Made by a program: the position numbers and the translations under genes
Shown here: piece by piece, positions 41,310-50,277 of the stretch
Numbering within the stretch: position 1 is the first letter of the stretch
Layout: each line of letters begins with the position of its first letter
Source: an uncultured Prevotellaceae bacterium
GTDB taxonomy: Bacteria > Bacteroidota > Bacteroidia > Bacteroidales > Bacteroidaceae
DNA length: 53,143 nucleotides
Reading direction: 5' to 3'
NCBI GenBank assembly: GCA_900316685.1
Contig: ONDS01000012.1
Coordinates: forward strand, 73,920-127,062
Notes under the pieces: model-generated
What the model saw: only the letters and a program-made list of their open reading frames with translations
Database searches by the model: none
Told to the model about the DNA's origin: nothing

Positions 41310-41328
41310 CTCTCACCTCTCGCTACTT
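41277..41328 (-). repeat. 7-nt-period array spanning the lepB/wbqC junction
   Basis: CTCACTT/CTCACCT/CTCGCCT heptamers fill the gap between the lepB stop and the first certain codons of the WbqC gene, so the array either is its leader or encodes its first 11 residues. Confidence 0.8.
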
Positions 41329-42765
41329 GATATTATCCACCATGCGGAACATGCGGCTCCACCTGATCTTCGAGCCCAGGTCTTCGGGATTGATGGAGAG
41401 CCAGATGAAGATGGGTTTGCCCACGACATGGTCTTCGGGCACGAAACCCCAGTAACGCGAGTCGGCGGAATTATGGCGGTTGTCGCCCATCATCCAGTAG
41501 TAGTCCATCTGGAAGGTATATTCCTTCGCTTCCTTGCCGTTGATGAATATCTTGCCGTCCTTCACCTCCAGGTCGTTGCCTTCATACACACGGATGGGAC
41601 GGTCGTAGATGGCGATATTGTCCATCGTGAGTTGGATGCTCTTTCCCTTGGCGGGAATCCATATCGGACCGTAATTGTCGCGTGTCCAGCCGTAGTTGCC
41701 GTTCACGGGGTAGGTCTTGCCCGAATCCATGTGGTTGTCATCGGTCACCGGACGTACGTATTCCACGTAGTCGGGCATCTTGGCCAAAGCCTCAGCGGCC
41801 TTGTGTGTGAGCGGCATATATCCGTTCGTGTTCATGCTCTGGATGTCTTCCATCGTGATGGCCAGCTCCTCGAGGGTGGCATCGGGGATCATCTGCTTCA
41901 GACGTACGAAATAGGAGTACTGCACATTGTCAGGTTCTTTGTTCTGCTTGCCATCGAGGTACACGATACGGTCCTTGATTTGCAGAGTCTGTCCCGGCAG
42001 TCCCACGCAGCGTTTCACATAGTTCTCGCGGCGGTCGGTGGGTCGGGTGATGATGTCGCCGAACTCCGCGGGGTTGGATTTCACGATTTCCGCGCCTCGG
42101 CTCATCACTGTCTTATAGTAGTCCCAACGCTGTTGGGGCGTGAGCGAGTCGACGGGTGTGCTGCTCGGGGTGTTCTGGATGCCGTAGGCATAGCAGTACT
42201 GGTAGTAGTCTTGTGCCTGGTAACGCTCGTCGCTCATCACCGTGTCGCCGGCAGGATAGTTGAACACCACGATGTCGTTCAGTTCCACATGACCCAATCC
42301 GCTTACCCGGCGGTATTTCCATTGTGGCCATTCGATGTACGACTTGGTGCCGAACACGGGCAGTGTATGCTGGGTGAGCGGCATGGTGAGCGGTGTCTGC
42401 GGGATGCGCGGACCGTAACTCAACTTGCTCACGAACAGGTAGTCGCCTCTGAGCAGCGATTTCTCCAGCGAACTGGAGGGGATGACGTAGTTCTGGAAGA
42501 AGAACAGGTTGATGAAATAGACGGCCACTAAGGCGAAGATGATGGCGTCGACCCAGCTCATGAGCACACGGATGGGCTTCTCCGAGTCTTTCCACCATTG
42601 CCAGTTGATCTTCTTGGTGATATATACATCGAAAATGAAGGGTACGACAATCAGTCCCAACCAGCTCTTCACCCAGAAGAGGAAGAGTAGGTAAAGCACC
42701 AGGACGATGATGAATTTCGTCCATTGCTTCTTCATGTTCAGATTTGCTTTTCTCTTGTCGATCAT
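41323..42765 (-). CDS. lepB: Signal peptidase I
   Basis: The leader peptidase that removes type I signal peptides. At 480 residues it is the long Bacteroidetes form. Two N-terminal membrane spans (about 17-50 and 70-92) come before the catalytic segment IPSSSLEKSLLRGDY (about 96-110), in which the Ser sits in SSSLE instead of the usual SxSM. YVKRCVGLPGQTL (about 235-247) carries the general-base Lys, and GDNRHNSADSRYWG (about 430-443) is box E. An internal ATG at 42735 (MKKQW) is an alternative start. Gene order dapB-lepB-wbqC in one direction suggests an operon. Confidence 0.95.
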   Translation of the reverse strand: MIDKRKANLNMKKQWTKFIIVLVLYLLFLFWVKSWLGLIVVPFIFDVYITKKINWQWWKDSEKPIRVLMSWVDAIIFALVAVYFINLFFFQNYVIPSSSLEKSLLRGDYLFVSKLSYGPRIPQTPLTMPLTQHTLPVFGTKSYIEWPQWKYRRVSGLGHVELNDIVVFNYPAGDTVMSDERYQAQDYYQYCYAYGIQNTPSSTPVDSLTPQQRWDYYKTVMSRGAEIVKSNPAEFGDIITRPTDRRENYVKRCVGLPGQTLQIKDRIVYLDGKQNKEPDNVQYSYFVRLKQMIPDATLEELAITMEDIQSMNTNGYMPLTHKAAEALAKMPDYVEYVRPVTDDNHMDSGKTYPVNGNYGWTRDNYGPIWIPAKGKSIQLTMDNIAIYDRPIRVYEGNDLEVKDGKIFINGKEAKEYTFQMDYYWMMGDNRHNSADSRYWGFVPEDHVVGKPIFIWLSINPEDLGSKIRWSRMFRMVDNIK

Positions 42766-42778
42766 ATCTTTTAGTTTG

Positions 42779-42864
42779 ATGTTGATGGTTTAGGGTTGAT
42801 GGTTTAGGGTTGAAGGTTCTTTGGACTATTCTCTTGCCCCTTGCTCCTTGCCCCTTGCTCCTAA
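42779..42864. repeat. Composite 7-nt-period array between dapB and lepB
   Basis: GTTGATG/GTTTAGG heptamers (42779-42813), then GGACTATTCTC (42823-42833), then TTGCCCC/TTGCTCC heptamers to 42864. The last unit reaches the dapB stop codon. Confidence 0.9.
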
Positions 42865-43616
42865 AAATGAAACATATCGCTGATGGTGAGCAGGCCGCTG
42901 TGGTTGGCGGTGTACTCGGCGGCGAGCACCGCTCCTAAGGCGAACCCTTTGCGCGAGTGGGCATCGTGGGTGATGGTGATGCTGTCGGCCTCGGAGTCGT
43001 ATTGGATGGTGTGTATGCCGGGCACCTCGTCGCGGCGCACACTGTCAATGGCCAGAGCGTCGGCGGCACAGGCTTGTTCGCCGCTCACACTGCCGTCGGG
43101 AGCCACCAGTGTTCCCTTCGTCCATGTGTTCAGGCGGTCCATCTCGTCGACGATATCCTCTGCCAGCGTGATGGCTGTGCCCGAGGGAGCGTCGAGCTTA
43201 TGGATATGGTGGGTCTCCTTCATGCGTACGCCATATTGTGGGAAGGAGTTCATGATATGCGCCAGGTAGCGGTTCACGGCTTGGAAGATAGCCACGCCCA
43301 CCGAGAAGTTGGATGCCCAGAACAGGGTCTGTCCACCCTCGTTGCAGAGGCGGCGCACCTCGTCGCCGTGCTCTTTCATCCAGCCCGTCGAACCCGACAC
43401 CACCTTGACACCCTTCTCAAAGGCTTTCAGGTAGTTGCCATAAGCTGCCATGGGATTGGTGAACTCTATGGCCACATCGGCCTCGGCGAAACGTGCCGAC
43501 TCAAACTCATCCTGGTTGTCGATGTCGATGATGCTGACGATCTCATGACCGCGTTCCACGGCTATCTGTTCTATCATACGGCCCATCTTGCCGTAACCGA
43601 TCAATGCTATTTTCAT
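42861..43616 (-). CDS. dapB: 4-hydroxy-tetrahydrodipicolinate reductase
   Basis: DapB reduces hydroxy-tetrahydrodipicolinate with NAD(P)H in lysine and diaminopimelate synthesis. The 251-residue protein has the Rossmann loop IGYGKMGRM (6-14), IEFTNPMAA (about 50-58), GSTGW (about 75-79), and the catalytic region ETHHIHKLDAPSGTA (about 134-148). The family motif is HHRxKxDAPSGTA, and here Ile-His replaces the usual Arg-His. It is first in the dapB-lepB-wbqC run. Confidence 0.96.
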   Translation of the reverse strand: MKIALIGYGKMGRMIEQIAVERGHEIVSIIDIDNQDEFESARFAEADVAIEFTNPMAAYGNYLKAFEKGVKVVSGSTGWMKEHGDEVRRLCNEGGQTLFWASNFSVGVAIFQAVNRYLAHIMNSFPQYGVRMKETHHIHKLDAPSGTAITLAEDIVDEMDRLNTWTKGTLVAPDGSVSGEQACAADALAIDSVRRDEVPGIHTIQYDSEADSITITHDAHSRKGFALGAVLAAEYTANHSGLLTISDMFHF

Positions 43617-43638
43617 ACGATAATTGATAATTTCCGTG

Positions 43639-43669
43639 CAAAATTACGGAAAATCGAGTGCAGAACAAA
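43639..43669 (-). promoter_or_regulatory. Promoter of dapB
   Basis: Minus strand TTTG (43669-43666), 19 bp, TAATTTTG (43646-43639), 23 bp before the ATG. Confidence 0.75.
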
Positions 43670-43774
43670 ATGAACTCGTTCTTTTTGTTCTGCCGAGATG
43701 TAGTAATTTAACTAAAATTACGGAAAAGCAGACAAAAAGCGGCCATTACGAATGTCAATCTAATAAAATTTCCG

Positions 43775-43782
43775 TACTTTTG
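43775..43782 (+). promoter_or_regulatory. -7 element of the DUF2851 operon
   Basis: TACTTTTG, 26 bp before the ATG at 43809, divergent from the dapB promoter. Confidence 0.6.
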
Positions 43783-43808
43783 TGGTTTGAAAAGCCATAA
43801 GAACGACG

Positions 43809-45194
43809 ATGGAACAACTATTGCATTATGTGTGGAAACATAAGATGTTGCCGTTGGAGCCGTTGGCAACCAGCAATGGACAGCAGGTGGAGGTGGTCGA
43901 CCCGGGATTGCACAACCGCAACGCCGGACCCGACTTCTTCAATGCCAAGGTGAAGATTGATGGCGCGCTGTGGGTGGGCAATGTCGAGATACACGACCGT
44001 GCCAGCGACTGGTACGCTCATGGCCACGACCGCGATGCGGCCTACGACAATGTGGTGCTCCATGTGTGCGGCGAGATCGACACCCCGGTGTGCAACAGCC
44101 AGGGCCGCCTCTTGCCGCAACTGCGCCTGGAGGTGCCTGGGCATGTGGCCGCCCACTATGCCGAATTGATTACCGCCGACAAATATCCGCCCTGCTACCG
44201 TATCATCCCCTCGCTCTCGAAACTGGTGGTGCATAGTTGGTTGAGCGCCCTGCAGACGGAACGGTTGGAGCGGAAGACGGTGGATATCGACCGCCGTCTC
44301 CGACAGGTCAACGGCGATTGGGAGGCAGCCTATTTCGCCACCATGGCCCGCGCCTTCGGGTTCTCCCTCAATGGCGATGCCTTCGAGCAATGGGCTCTGT
44401 CGATGCCCCTGCATGCCGTCGACCACCACCGCGACGACCTGTTCCAAGTGGAGGCATTCTTCTTAGGGCAGGCCGGACTGCTCGACCCCGCGTCCGTTCC
44501 CGAGCGCCATCGAGAGCAAGCACTCGCCGACGACTATTTCCTGCGTCTGCGCTCGGAGTATGCGTTCCTGAAAAACAAGTTCTCACTCACCACCATGGAC
44601 CCCAAGCGATGGAAATACCTGCGGTTGCGCCCGCAGAATTTCCCACAGATACGTATCGCCCAGTTGGCCAATCTCCATTTTGAGCGGCGAACGGGTCTGC
44701 GCTCATTGGTGGAATGCGTGGATGTCAAGGCACTTCGCCAACTCTACACCACACAGGTGACACCCTATTGGGCCACACATTATGGCTTTGGCCGTGAAAG
44801 CGACCGCATCGACAAGCGTCTGACGCAGAAGACGGTCGATGTGCTCATCCTCAATGCCGCCATTCCCATGCTTTTCGCTTACGGGCGTAGCCAAGGCGAA
44901 GAACGGTTGTGCGACCGCGCTTTCGACATCCTCGAACAGTTGGAGGCCGAGGACAACAGTATCGTGCGCATGTGGAGCGAATGTGGGTTGGAGGTGTCGA
45001 CGGCTGGCGACAGCCAGGCCTTGATACAACTGAAGAAGGAGTATTGCGACCGCCACGACTGTCTGCGCTGCCGTATCGGCCACCAATACCTTAGCCTGCC
45101 GCTCTCGGCCGCTGAAAGAAGGGGGGAGTATCCTGCCGACAAGGAGGGAAAAACATTTGTTATCAATCTCAATACCACCAAGGACAATGGGTAA
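43809..45194 (+). CDS. DUF2851 family protein
   Basis: The 461-residue protein matches the Bacteroidetes DUF2851 family from end to end: MEQLLHYVWKHKMLPLEPL at the start, LHNRNAGPDFFNAKVKIDG (about 36-54), WVGNVEIHDRASDWYAHGH (about 57-75), then a YDNVVLHVCGEID segment. The VEIH...DW...HxHxxD block looks like a PD-(D/E)XK nuclease-type core, but function is unknown. It heads an overlapping operon with a thioesterase, dprA and dusB. Confidence 0.92.
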   Translation: MEQLLHYVWKHKMLPLEPLATSNGQQVEVVDPGLHNRNAGPDFFNAKVKIDGALWVGNVEIHDRASDWYAHGHDRDAAYDNVVLHVCGEIDTPVCNSQGRLLPQLRLEVPGHVAAHYAELITADKYPPCYRIIPSLSKLVVHSWLSALQTERLERKTVDIDRRLRQVNGDWEAAYFATMARAFGFSLNGDAFEQWALSMPLHAVDHHRDDLFQVEAFFLGQAGLLDPASVPERHREQALADDYFLRLRSEYAFLKNKFSLTTMDPKRWKYLRLRPQNFPQIRIAQLANLHFERRTGLRSLVECVDVKALRQLYTTQVTPYWATHYGFGRESDRIDKRLTQKTVDVLILNAAIPMLFAYGRSQGEERLCDRAFDILEQLEAEDNSIVRMWSECGLEVSTAGDSQALIQLKKEYCDRHDCLRCRIGHQYLSLPLSAAERRGEYPADKEGKTFVINLNTTKDNG

Positions 45195-45618
45195 TATCAG
45201 CAAGAAATTCGCCGCCATAGCCGAAAAAGGACCTTATGTGTTTGAGGCGCGCATGGAGGTGCGTGATTACGAATGCGACATCGAGGGCATCGTCAACAAT
45301 GCCAACTACCTGCATTATATCGAGCACACACGCCATCTCTTTCTCAAGAGCAGGGGGGTGAGCTTCGCCAAGATGCACGAGATGGGTGTCGATGCGGTGG
45401 TGGCCCGGGTCACCATGCAATACAAGGTGCCCCTCCGCTGCGACGATGCGTTCATCTCGCGCCTGGCAGTCACCAAACAGGGAGCCAAGTTCGTGTTCCA
45501 ACAAGACTTGTTCCGCGAGCGCGACGGGATGCTCTGTTTCCGAAGCACCGTCGACCTCGTCTGCTTGGTGAATGGCAAGCTGGTGCGTGAAAGTCCTTAT
45601 GACCAACTGTTGCTATGA
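45187..45618 (+). CDS. Hotdog-fold acyl-CoA thioesterase
   Basis: A 143-residue 4HBT-type thioesterase. The hotdog core has the catalytic-helix segment DIEGIVNNANYLHYIEHTRHLFL (in parts, about 24-46), with Asp24 in the position of the usual catalytic acid; the strands VARVTMQYKVPLRCDD and AKFVFQQDLFR follow. Its ATG overlaps the DUF2851 stop by 8 nt and its stop overlaps the dprA ATG by 4 nt, so all are co-translated. Confidence 0.88.
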   Translation: MGNISKKFAAIAEKGPYVFEARMEVRDYECDIEGIVNNANYLHYIEHTRHLFLKSRGVSFAKMHEMGVDAVVARVTMQYKVPLRCDDAFISRLAVTKQGAKFVFQQDLFRERDGMLCFRSTVDLVCLVNGKLVRESPYDQLLL

Positions 45619-46745
45619 ATACCAAAGAAGTGATTTATGCCATGGCGCTGACGCGGCTCAACCATTTCCGTTCGGCAGCCATCTATCAGTTATACCAAGC
45701 TTTGGGCAGCGCCACGGCCATCGTGGAGCAGCGCGGCCACTTGCGCGAGGTGCTGCCCGAGGTGTCGCCACGCCTGGAGGAGGGACTGCAAGGGCTGGAT
45801 GCTGCCCTGCGCAGGGCGGAGGAAGAGCTGGCCTTCTGTGCCAACCATGAGATCATGCCGCTCACACCAGACCAGCCTCTCTATCCCGACCGGTTGAAAC
45901 AGTGCGACGACGCTCCCTTGGTGCTTTATTACAAAGGGACGGCCAACCTCAACCAGCGACGGGTGCTGTGCATGGTGGGCACACGTCGTAACACGACCTA
46001 CGGGCAGGACATCATCCAACGGTTCATGTCCGAGCTGCGTGCCCTCTGCCCGCAGGTGCTCGTGGTCAGCGGTTTGGCCTACGGGGTCGATATCCTTGCC
46101 CATCGGCAAGCCTTGCAGCAAGGGTATGAGACGGTGGGCGTGTTGGCTCATGGCCTCGACGACCTCTATCCGTCGCGGCACCGCGACACCGCCAATAAGA
46201 TGGTTTCGCAGGGCGGACTGCTCACCGAGTTCATGGCTGGCACCAATGCCGACAAGATCAATTTCGTCAGACGCAACCGCATCGTGGCGGGCATGTCCGA
46301 TGCTTGCATCGTGGTGGAGTCGGCGGCACATGGAGGCAGTCTCATCACCGCCGAGATAGCCAGGGGCTACGCACGCGAGGTGTTCGCCTTCCCCGGCAGG
46401 GTGGGCGATGCCTATTCCGAGGGATGCAACAACCTGATACGCGACAATGGGGCGGCCCTGCTCACCGGCGCCGCCGACTTTGTGAAAGCCATGGGATGGG
46501 AGGAGGATGCGCAACTGGTGAAAGCTCAGCACGAGGGCATCGAACGCCAACTCTTCCCCGACCTCAGCGACGATGAACGGCAGGTGGTGGCGACGCTTAC
46601 GCGACAGAACGACTTACAGGTCAACATGCTGTCGGTGCAGTCGGGCTTGCCTGTGCATAGGCTCACGGCTGTGCTCTTCGAACTCGAGATGAAGGGAGTG
46701 GTGCGCACGCTCGCCGGTGGCATGTATCATTTGATGAAGATATGA
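45615..46745 (+). CDS. dprA: DNA-processing protein DprA
   Basis: DprA binds incoming single-stranded DNA and loads RecA in natural transformation. The 376-residue protein has an N-terminal helical domain, the Rossmann-like core with MVGTRRNTTYG (about 116-126), VVSGLAYGVDILAHRQAL (about 149-166), the NRIVAGMSDACIVVES segment and AFPGRVGD (about 255-262). A C-terminal winged helix ends in LELEMKGVVRTLAGGMY-like residues. It overlaps dusB by 4 bp. Confidence 0.96.
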   Translation: MNTKEVIYAMALTRLNHFRSAAIYQLYQALGSATAIVEQRGHLREVLPEVSPRLEEGLQGLDAALRRAEEELAFCANHEIMPLTPDQPLYPDRLKQCDDAPLVLYYKGTANLNQRRVLCMVGTRRNTTYGQDIIQRFMSELRALCPQVLVVSGLAYGVDILAHRQALQQGYETVGVLAHGLDDLYPSRHRDTANKMVSQGGLLTEFMAGTNADKINFVRRNRIVAGMSDACIVVESAAHGGSLITAEIARGYAREVFAFPGRVGDAYSEGCNNLIRDNGAALLTGAADFVKAMGWEEDAQLVKAQHEGIERQLFPDLSDDERQVVATLTRQNDLQVNMLSVQSGLPVHRLTAVLFELEMKGVVRTLAGGMYHLMKI

Positions 46746-47725
46746 AGATAGGAAAGATTGATTTGGGAGATAGGCCGGTGCTGCTGGCACCGATGGAGGA
46801 TGTGACCGACATCGGGTTCCGCCATCTGTGCAAACGCTATGGCGCCTCGATGGTCTACACCGAGTTTGTGAGTGCCGAGGCGTTGGTACGCTCCATCAAG
46901 AGCACGATGAACAAACTGACTATCAGCGATGAGGAACGCCCCGTGGGCATACAGATTTACGGGCGCGACGTGGAGAGCATGGTCGAGGCGGCCAAGATAG
47001 TGGAGCAGGCCGCTCCCGATGTCATCGACCTCAATTTCGGCTGTCCAGTGAAGAAAGTGGCGGGCAAGGGTGCCGGTGCCGGCATGTTGCGCAACATACC
47101 CTTGCTGCTCGATATCACCCGCGAGGTGGTCAAGGCGGTGAAGGTGCCCGTGACGGTGAAGACACGCTTGGGATGGGACAAGACCGACCTCATCATCACC
47201 GACCTGGCCGAGCGCCTTCAGGATTGCGGCATACAGGCACTCACCATCCATGGACGTACGCGCTCACAGATGTATACTGGCGAGGCCGACTGGACGCTCA
47301 TCGGCGAGGTGAAGAACAACCCCCGTATCCATATCCCCATCATCGGCAATGGCGACATCACCTCGCCCGAGGAGGCGAAGATGGCTTTCGACCGCTATGG
47401 CGTGGATGGGGTGATGGTGGGCAGGGCCACCTTCGGACGACCGTGGATTTTCAAGGAGATACGCGACTACTTGGATGGCCGACCTGCTGATGAGGCCATG
47501 GATTTCAATTGGAAACTCGATGTGTTGAAAGAGCAGTTGCGTATCAACGTAGAGCGTATCGACGAATACCGGGGCATCCTGCATACGCGACGCCATTTGG
47601 CGGCCAGCCCCATCTTCAAGGGCATACCCAACTTCCGCCAGACGCGCATCGCCATACTCCGCGCCACGACCTGCGACGAACTCCTCGCCCTGCTCGATCA
47701 AGTGAAAACAGACTTTTCATTGTAG
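46742..47725 (+). CDS. dusB: tRNA-dihydrouridine synthase (DusB type)
   Basis: An FMN enzyme that reduces uridine in tRNA D-loops. The 327-residue protein has LLAPMEDVTDIGFR (about 14-27), DVIDLNFGCPVKKVAGKGAGAGML (in parts, about 92-115, with the conserved Cys), TVKTRLGWD (about 139-147), ALTIHGRTRSQMYTG, and IPIIGNGDITSPE (about 199-211). It is the last gene of the DUF2851 operon and is followed by a strong hairpin. Confidence 0.95.
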   Translation: MKIGKIDLGDRPVLLAPMEDVTDIGFRHLCKRYGASMVYTEFVSAEALVRSIKSTMNKLTISDEERPVGIQIYGRDVESMVEAAKIVEQAAPDVIDLNFGCPVKKVAGKGAGAGMLRNIPLLLDITREVVKAVKVPVTVKTRLGWDKTDLIITDLAERLQDCGIQALTIHGRTRSQMYTGEADWTLIGEVKNNPRIHIPIIGNGDITSPEEAKMAFDRYGVDGVMVGRATFGRPWIFKEIRDYLDGRPADEAMDFNWKLDVLKEQLRINVERIDEYRGILHTRRHLAASPIFKGIPNFRQTRIAILRATTCDELLALLDQVKTDFSL

Positions 47726-47738
47726 TCTTCTATAGCGC

Positions 47739-47773
47739 GCTACAGATACTATAGCGCCTATAGTATCTGTAGC
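47739..47773. terminator. Bidirectional hairpin between dusB and the Fur-family gene
   Basis: A perfect 16-bp stem GCTACAGATACTATAG / CTATAGTATCTGTAGC with a 3-nt CGC loop. It lies between converging genes, with a T-rich stretch on the plus strand (GGTTTTTATATTTTTT) further on. The CTATAG core recurs around it at about 10-nt steps. Confidence 0.75.
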
Positions 47774-47793
47774 GTCTATAGCATCTATGGTTT

Positions 47794-48219
47794 TTATATT
47801 TTTTCCGAGCATTCGGGGCAAAGCCCTTTCAGCACGTAGTTCACGCTCTGGAGCGTGAACCCGTCGGGCAGCGGCACCACAGGCACATGCAGATGCTTCA
47901 GACAGAAGGTGCGGCGGCATTCGACACAGAAGAAATGGGTATGTTCGTCTTCCACCGTACAGTCGCAATCGTCGGAGCAAACGGCATATTTCAGCGATCC
48001 CGAACCATCGTCGACGGCATGGATGAGCCGATGCAGAAGGAAGAGCGTGAGCGTGCGCGAGATGGTCGACTTATCCACCGAGGGCAACAACCGTTCCAAT
48101 TCCGGCAGCGAGATGGTCTCGTCGCCGCGGTACATCTCGCGCAGTATGAGCAGCCGCATGGCGGTAGGCTTGATGTCACGGTGTTCCAGTTTATGTACGA
48201 AAAATTCCTCGTCTCTCAT
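47794..48219 (-). CDS. Fur-family transcriptional regulator
   Basis: A 141-residue metalloregulator of the Fur/Zur/PerR family. The winged helix is in residues 10-75 (IKPTAMRLLILREMYRGDETISL, SVDKSTISRTLTLFLLHRLIHAV). The dimer/metal domain has HTHFFCVECRRTFCL (about 90-104) with a CxxC pair and a second Cys pair CPEC near the C-terminus, forming the structural zinc site. The metal it senses cannot be assigned. It lies 33 bp downstream of the GH13 gene and may be read through from it. Confidence 0.9.
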   Translation of the reverse strand: MRDEEFFVHKLEHRDIKPTAMRLLILREMYRGDETISLPELERLLPSVDKSTISRTLTLFLLHRLIHAVDDGSGSLKYAVCSDDCDCTVEDEHTHFFCVECRRTFCLKHLHVPVVPLPDGFTLQSVNYVLKGLCPECSEKI

Positions 48220-48252
48220 ACGTGTTCTTGGTCTTTCTTAGCCAATCCCTAT

Positions 48253-50004
48253 CTATTGCAATTTCACGATGGCGTAAGATGTGGGGGGCATGTGAATGGT
48301 CATGTCGCCGCTTTTCTTGTCGTGCTTGATGTCGAAACGGTCGCCGGCCAATAGTTTCGTCTTCTTGAATTTCACGTTGATATGGAATGTGGCCTCCGAG
48401 GCTTCCGCTCTGGGGTTGAGCATCACCAGCACCACATCCTTTCCTGCTGCGCGGGCGTACACGAAAGGATAGACGTCGGGCGACGAGGCGTCGGCAGCGG
48501 GATAGATGGGCACAAATTCCGCATAATTGGCCAGGGCCGGTTCACTATGGCGCAACTTGATCAAGCTACGTGTCTTGTTGAGCAATGAGTTGGGGTCTTT
48601 TTCCTGCGCCTCGACGTTGGGAGCATCAGGCGACGGGTCGACCGGAAGATAGAGCTTCGAGGCATCGGCGGTGGAGAATCCCAGGTTTTTCCCGTCGCTC
48701 CATTGCATGGGCGTGCGTGCCCCGTTGCGAGGCTGGTAGGCACCCTCCACCTGAGGCCAATTGCCGGGTAATTGTCGCATGCCTATCTCGTTGCCGTAAT
48801 AAAGGAAAGGCACACCAGGCATGGTGAACCCGAAGGCATAGATGATTTCCAGTTCCTTGTCGCTGCGGCGGTTGCCCAGTCGTGCATTGTCGTGGTTGCC
48901 CAAAGGCAGGCTGATATACCCTTTGCCTACGGTCTTCCGATATTGGTCCATGTAACTCTTGAGAAAAGCCGTGATGGTGCCTTTTCCCTCCGCATCGAAA
49001 TAACTATGCCCCTCGCTCACACCGTTGAGTATTCGCCAACTTTCCTTTTGGAACAAGTCGTTGTAACCATCGAACCAGTGGAAGAAATCGACATGGAAAC
49101 AGTTGTCGAGCGCATCGGCGGGGTAAGACCATTCCGCCACCATGAACCCACGCGGATATTCTTTCTCCAGCAGTTGGCGTATCTCGCGCCAGAAAAGTTT
49201 CGTGGCGTTCTCGTTGGTGTTGAAGAATTGTTCATTGCCCCTCACGGCGCGGGTCTTGACCAGTGCGCCGGCCATATCGGCACGGAATCCGTCGGCACCC
49301 ATATCCATCCAGAAGCGCAGCACATCCTTCAGGTCTTCGCGCATGGCCAACACATCGGGATGGTTGACCGGCAACTGCCACGGCTGGTCAGGGTCGGGGT
49401 TGGCGAATCCGAAGTTGAGAGCCGGCTGGCACCAATAGAAATTGCGCATGAACTGTCCGTTGCGCTGACCGTAGCCTTTGATGAACGACCCTGCGAACTC
49501 GCGGGGAGGATCCACCCAGTTGGTCTCGGTCCAGATGTAATAGTTGGAGTATTTGTTCTTCTCTTGTTTCTGCGACTCCACAAACCACGGGTGGTCGATG
49601 GCGGTATAGCTGATCACATAGTCGAAGATGACGTGCATGCCCCGTTTGTGTGCCTCCTCGAACAGTTGGCGGGCATCTTCGTTGGTGCCATAGCGCGGTG
49701 CTATCTTGTAATAATTGCGGATGTCGTAGCCCGCATCCAAAAACGGGGAATCGAAGAAGGGGTTGAACCAGATGGCATCCACACCGAGGCTCTTCACATA
49801 GTCGAGTTTGCTGATGATGCCCTGAAGGTCGCCTATGCCGTCGCCATCGGAGTCACAGAAAGTCTGCGGATAGATTTGATAGAAGACGGCGTTTTTCGCC
49901 CATTCCGGCATATTGGGCACTTCGTATTTCCCCGTAATGGTTTGCGCCGTGGCCGAGAGTGATAGCGTGGCGGCGATGAGAAGTGTATTTTTCTTGATGC
50001 TCAT
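48253..50004 (-). CDS. Secreted alpha-amylase family (GH13) glycosidase
   Basis: A 583-residue exported enzyme with signal peptide 1-20 (LLIAATLSLSATAQ). GH13 regions are in order: YQIYPQTFCDSDGDGIGDL (about 42-60), VIFDYVISYTAIDHPW, GADGFRADMAG (about 235-245) with the nucleophile Asp, FMVAEWSYP (about 292-300) with the acid/base Glu, and LGNHDNAR (about 366-373) with the third Asp. The C-terminal beta domain ends MPPTSYAIVKLQ. Sequence resembles alpha-glucosidase or trehalose-synthase-like subfamilies. No SusCD pair is adjacent. Confidence 0.93.
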   Translation of the reverse strand: MSIKKNTLLIAATLSLSATAQTITGKYEVPNMPEWAKNAVFYQIYPQTFCDSDGDGIGDLQGIISKLDYVKSLGVDAIWFNPFFDSPFLDAGYDIRNYYKIAPRYGTNEDARQLFEEAHKRGMHVIFDYVISYTAIDHPWFVESQKQEKNKYSNYYIWTETNWVDPPREFAGSFIKGYGQRNGQFMRNFYWCQPALNFGFANPDPDQPWQLPVNHPDVLAMREDLKDVLRFWMDMGADGFRADMAGALVKTRAVRGNEQFFNTNENATKLFWREIRQLLEKEYPRGFMVAEWSYPADALDNCFHVDFFHWFDGYNDLFQKESWRILNGVSEGHSYFDAEGKGTITAFLKSYMDQYRKTVGKGYISLPLGNHDNARLGNRRSDKELEIIYAFGFTMPGVPFLYYGNEIGMRQLPGNWPQVEGAYQPRNGARTPMQWSDGKNLGFSTADASKLYLPVDPSPDAPNVEAQEKDPNSLLNKTRSLIKLRHSEPALANYAEFVPIYPAADASSPDVYPFVYARAAGKDVVLVMLNPRAEASEATFHINVKFKKTKLLAGDRFDIKHDKKSGDMTIHMPPTSYAIVKLQ

Positions 50005-50048
50005 GGTGGTAAAGGATGATGGTTTTTGATATAGGGGTATATTTTTTG

Positions 50049-50080
50049 CAAAAATACGTCTTTATCCCGTCATTACCAAA
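50049..50080 (-). promoter_or_regulatory. Promoter of the GH13 gene
   Basis: Minus strand TTTG (50080-50077), 20 bp, TATTTTTG (50056-50049), about 45 bp before the ATG. Confidence 0.75.
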
Positions 50081-50150
50081 CAAAAACGTATAAAACACAT
50101 CGAATCCCCATCCACCATGATATACAAGTGGGATCGGACCATTGTAATAA

Positions 50151-50182
50151 AAGGAAGGGTGCCATCGCCGGCAACCTTCCTT
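50151..50182 (-). terminator. Terminator of the small-ORF transcription unit
   Basis: AAGGAAGG (50151-50158) pairs with CCTTCCTT (50175-50182), extended by TGCC/GGCA. On the minus strand a TTTTATT run follows. It ends the unit that starts near 50602, not any plus-strand gene. Confidence 0.7.
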
Positions 50183-50277
50183 TGTTTAACAAATACAAAT
50201 AAAAGCTGGAAAAACTGAGTATGATGATAAATGATGGTTAGTATTCTATTCCTAAAAGGCATTGCTGCGGCTGTACT

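Noticed and set aside
43809-47725. Many long minus-strand and alternative-frame ORFs across the GC-rich core genes
   Set aside because: They are shadows of well-supported genes in high-GC DNA.
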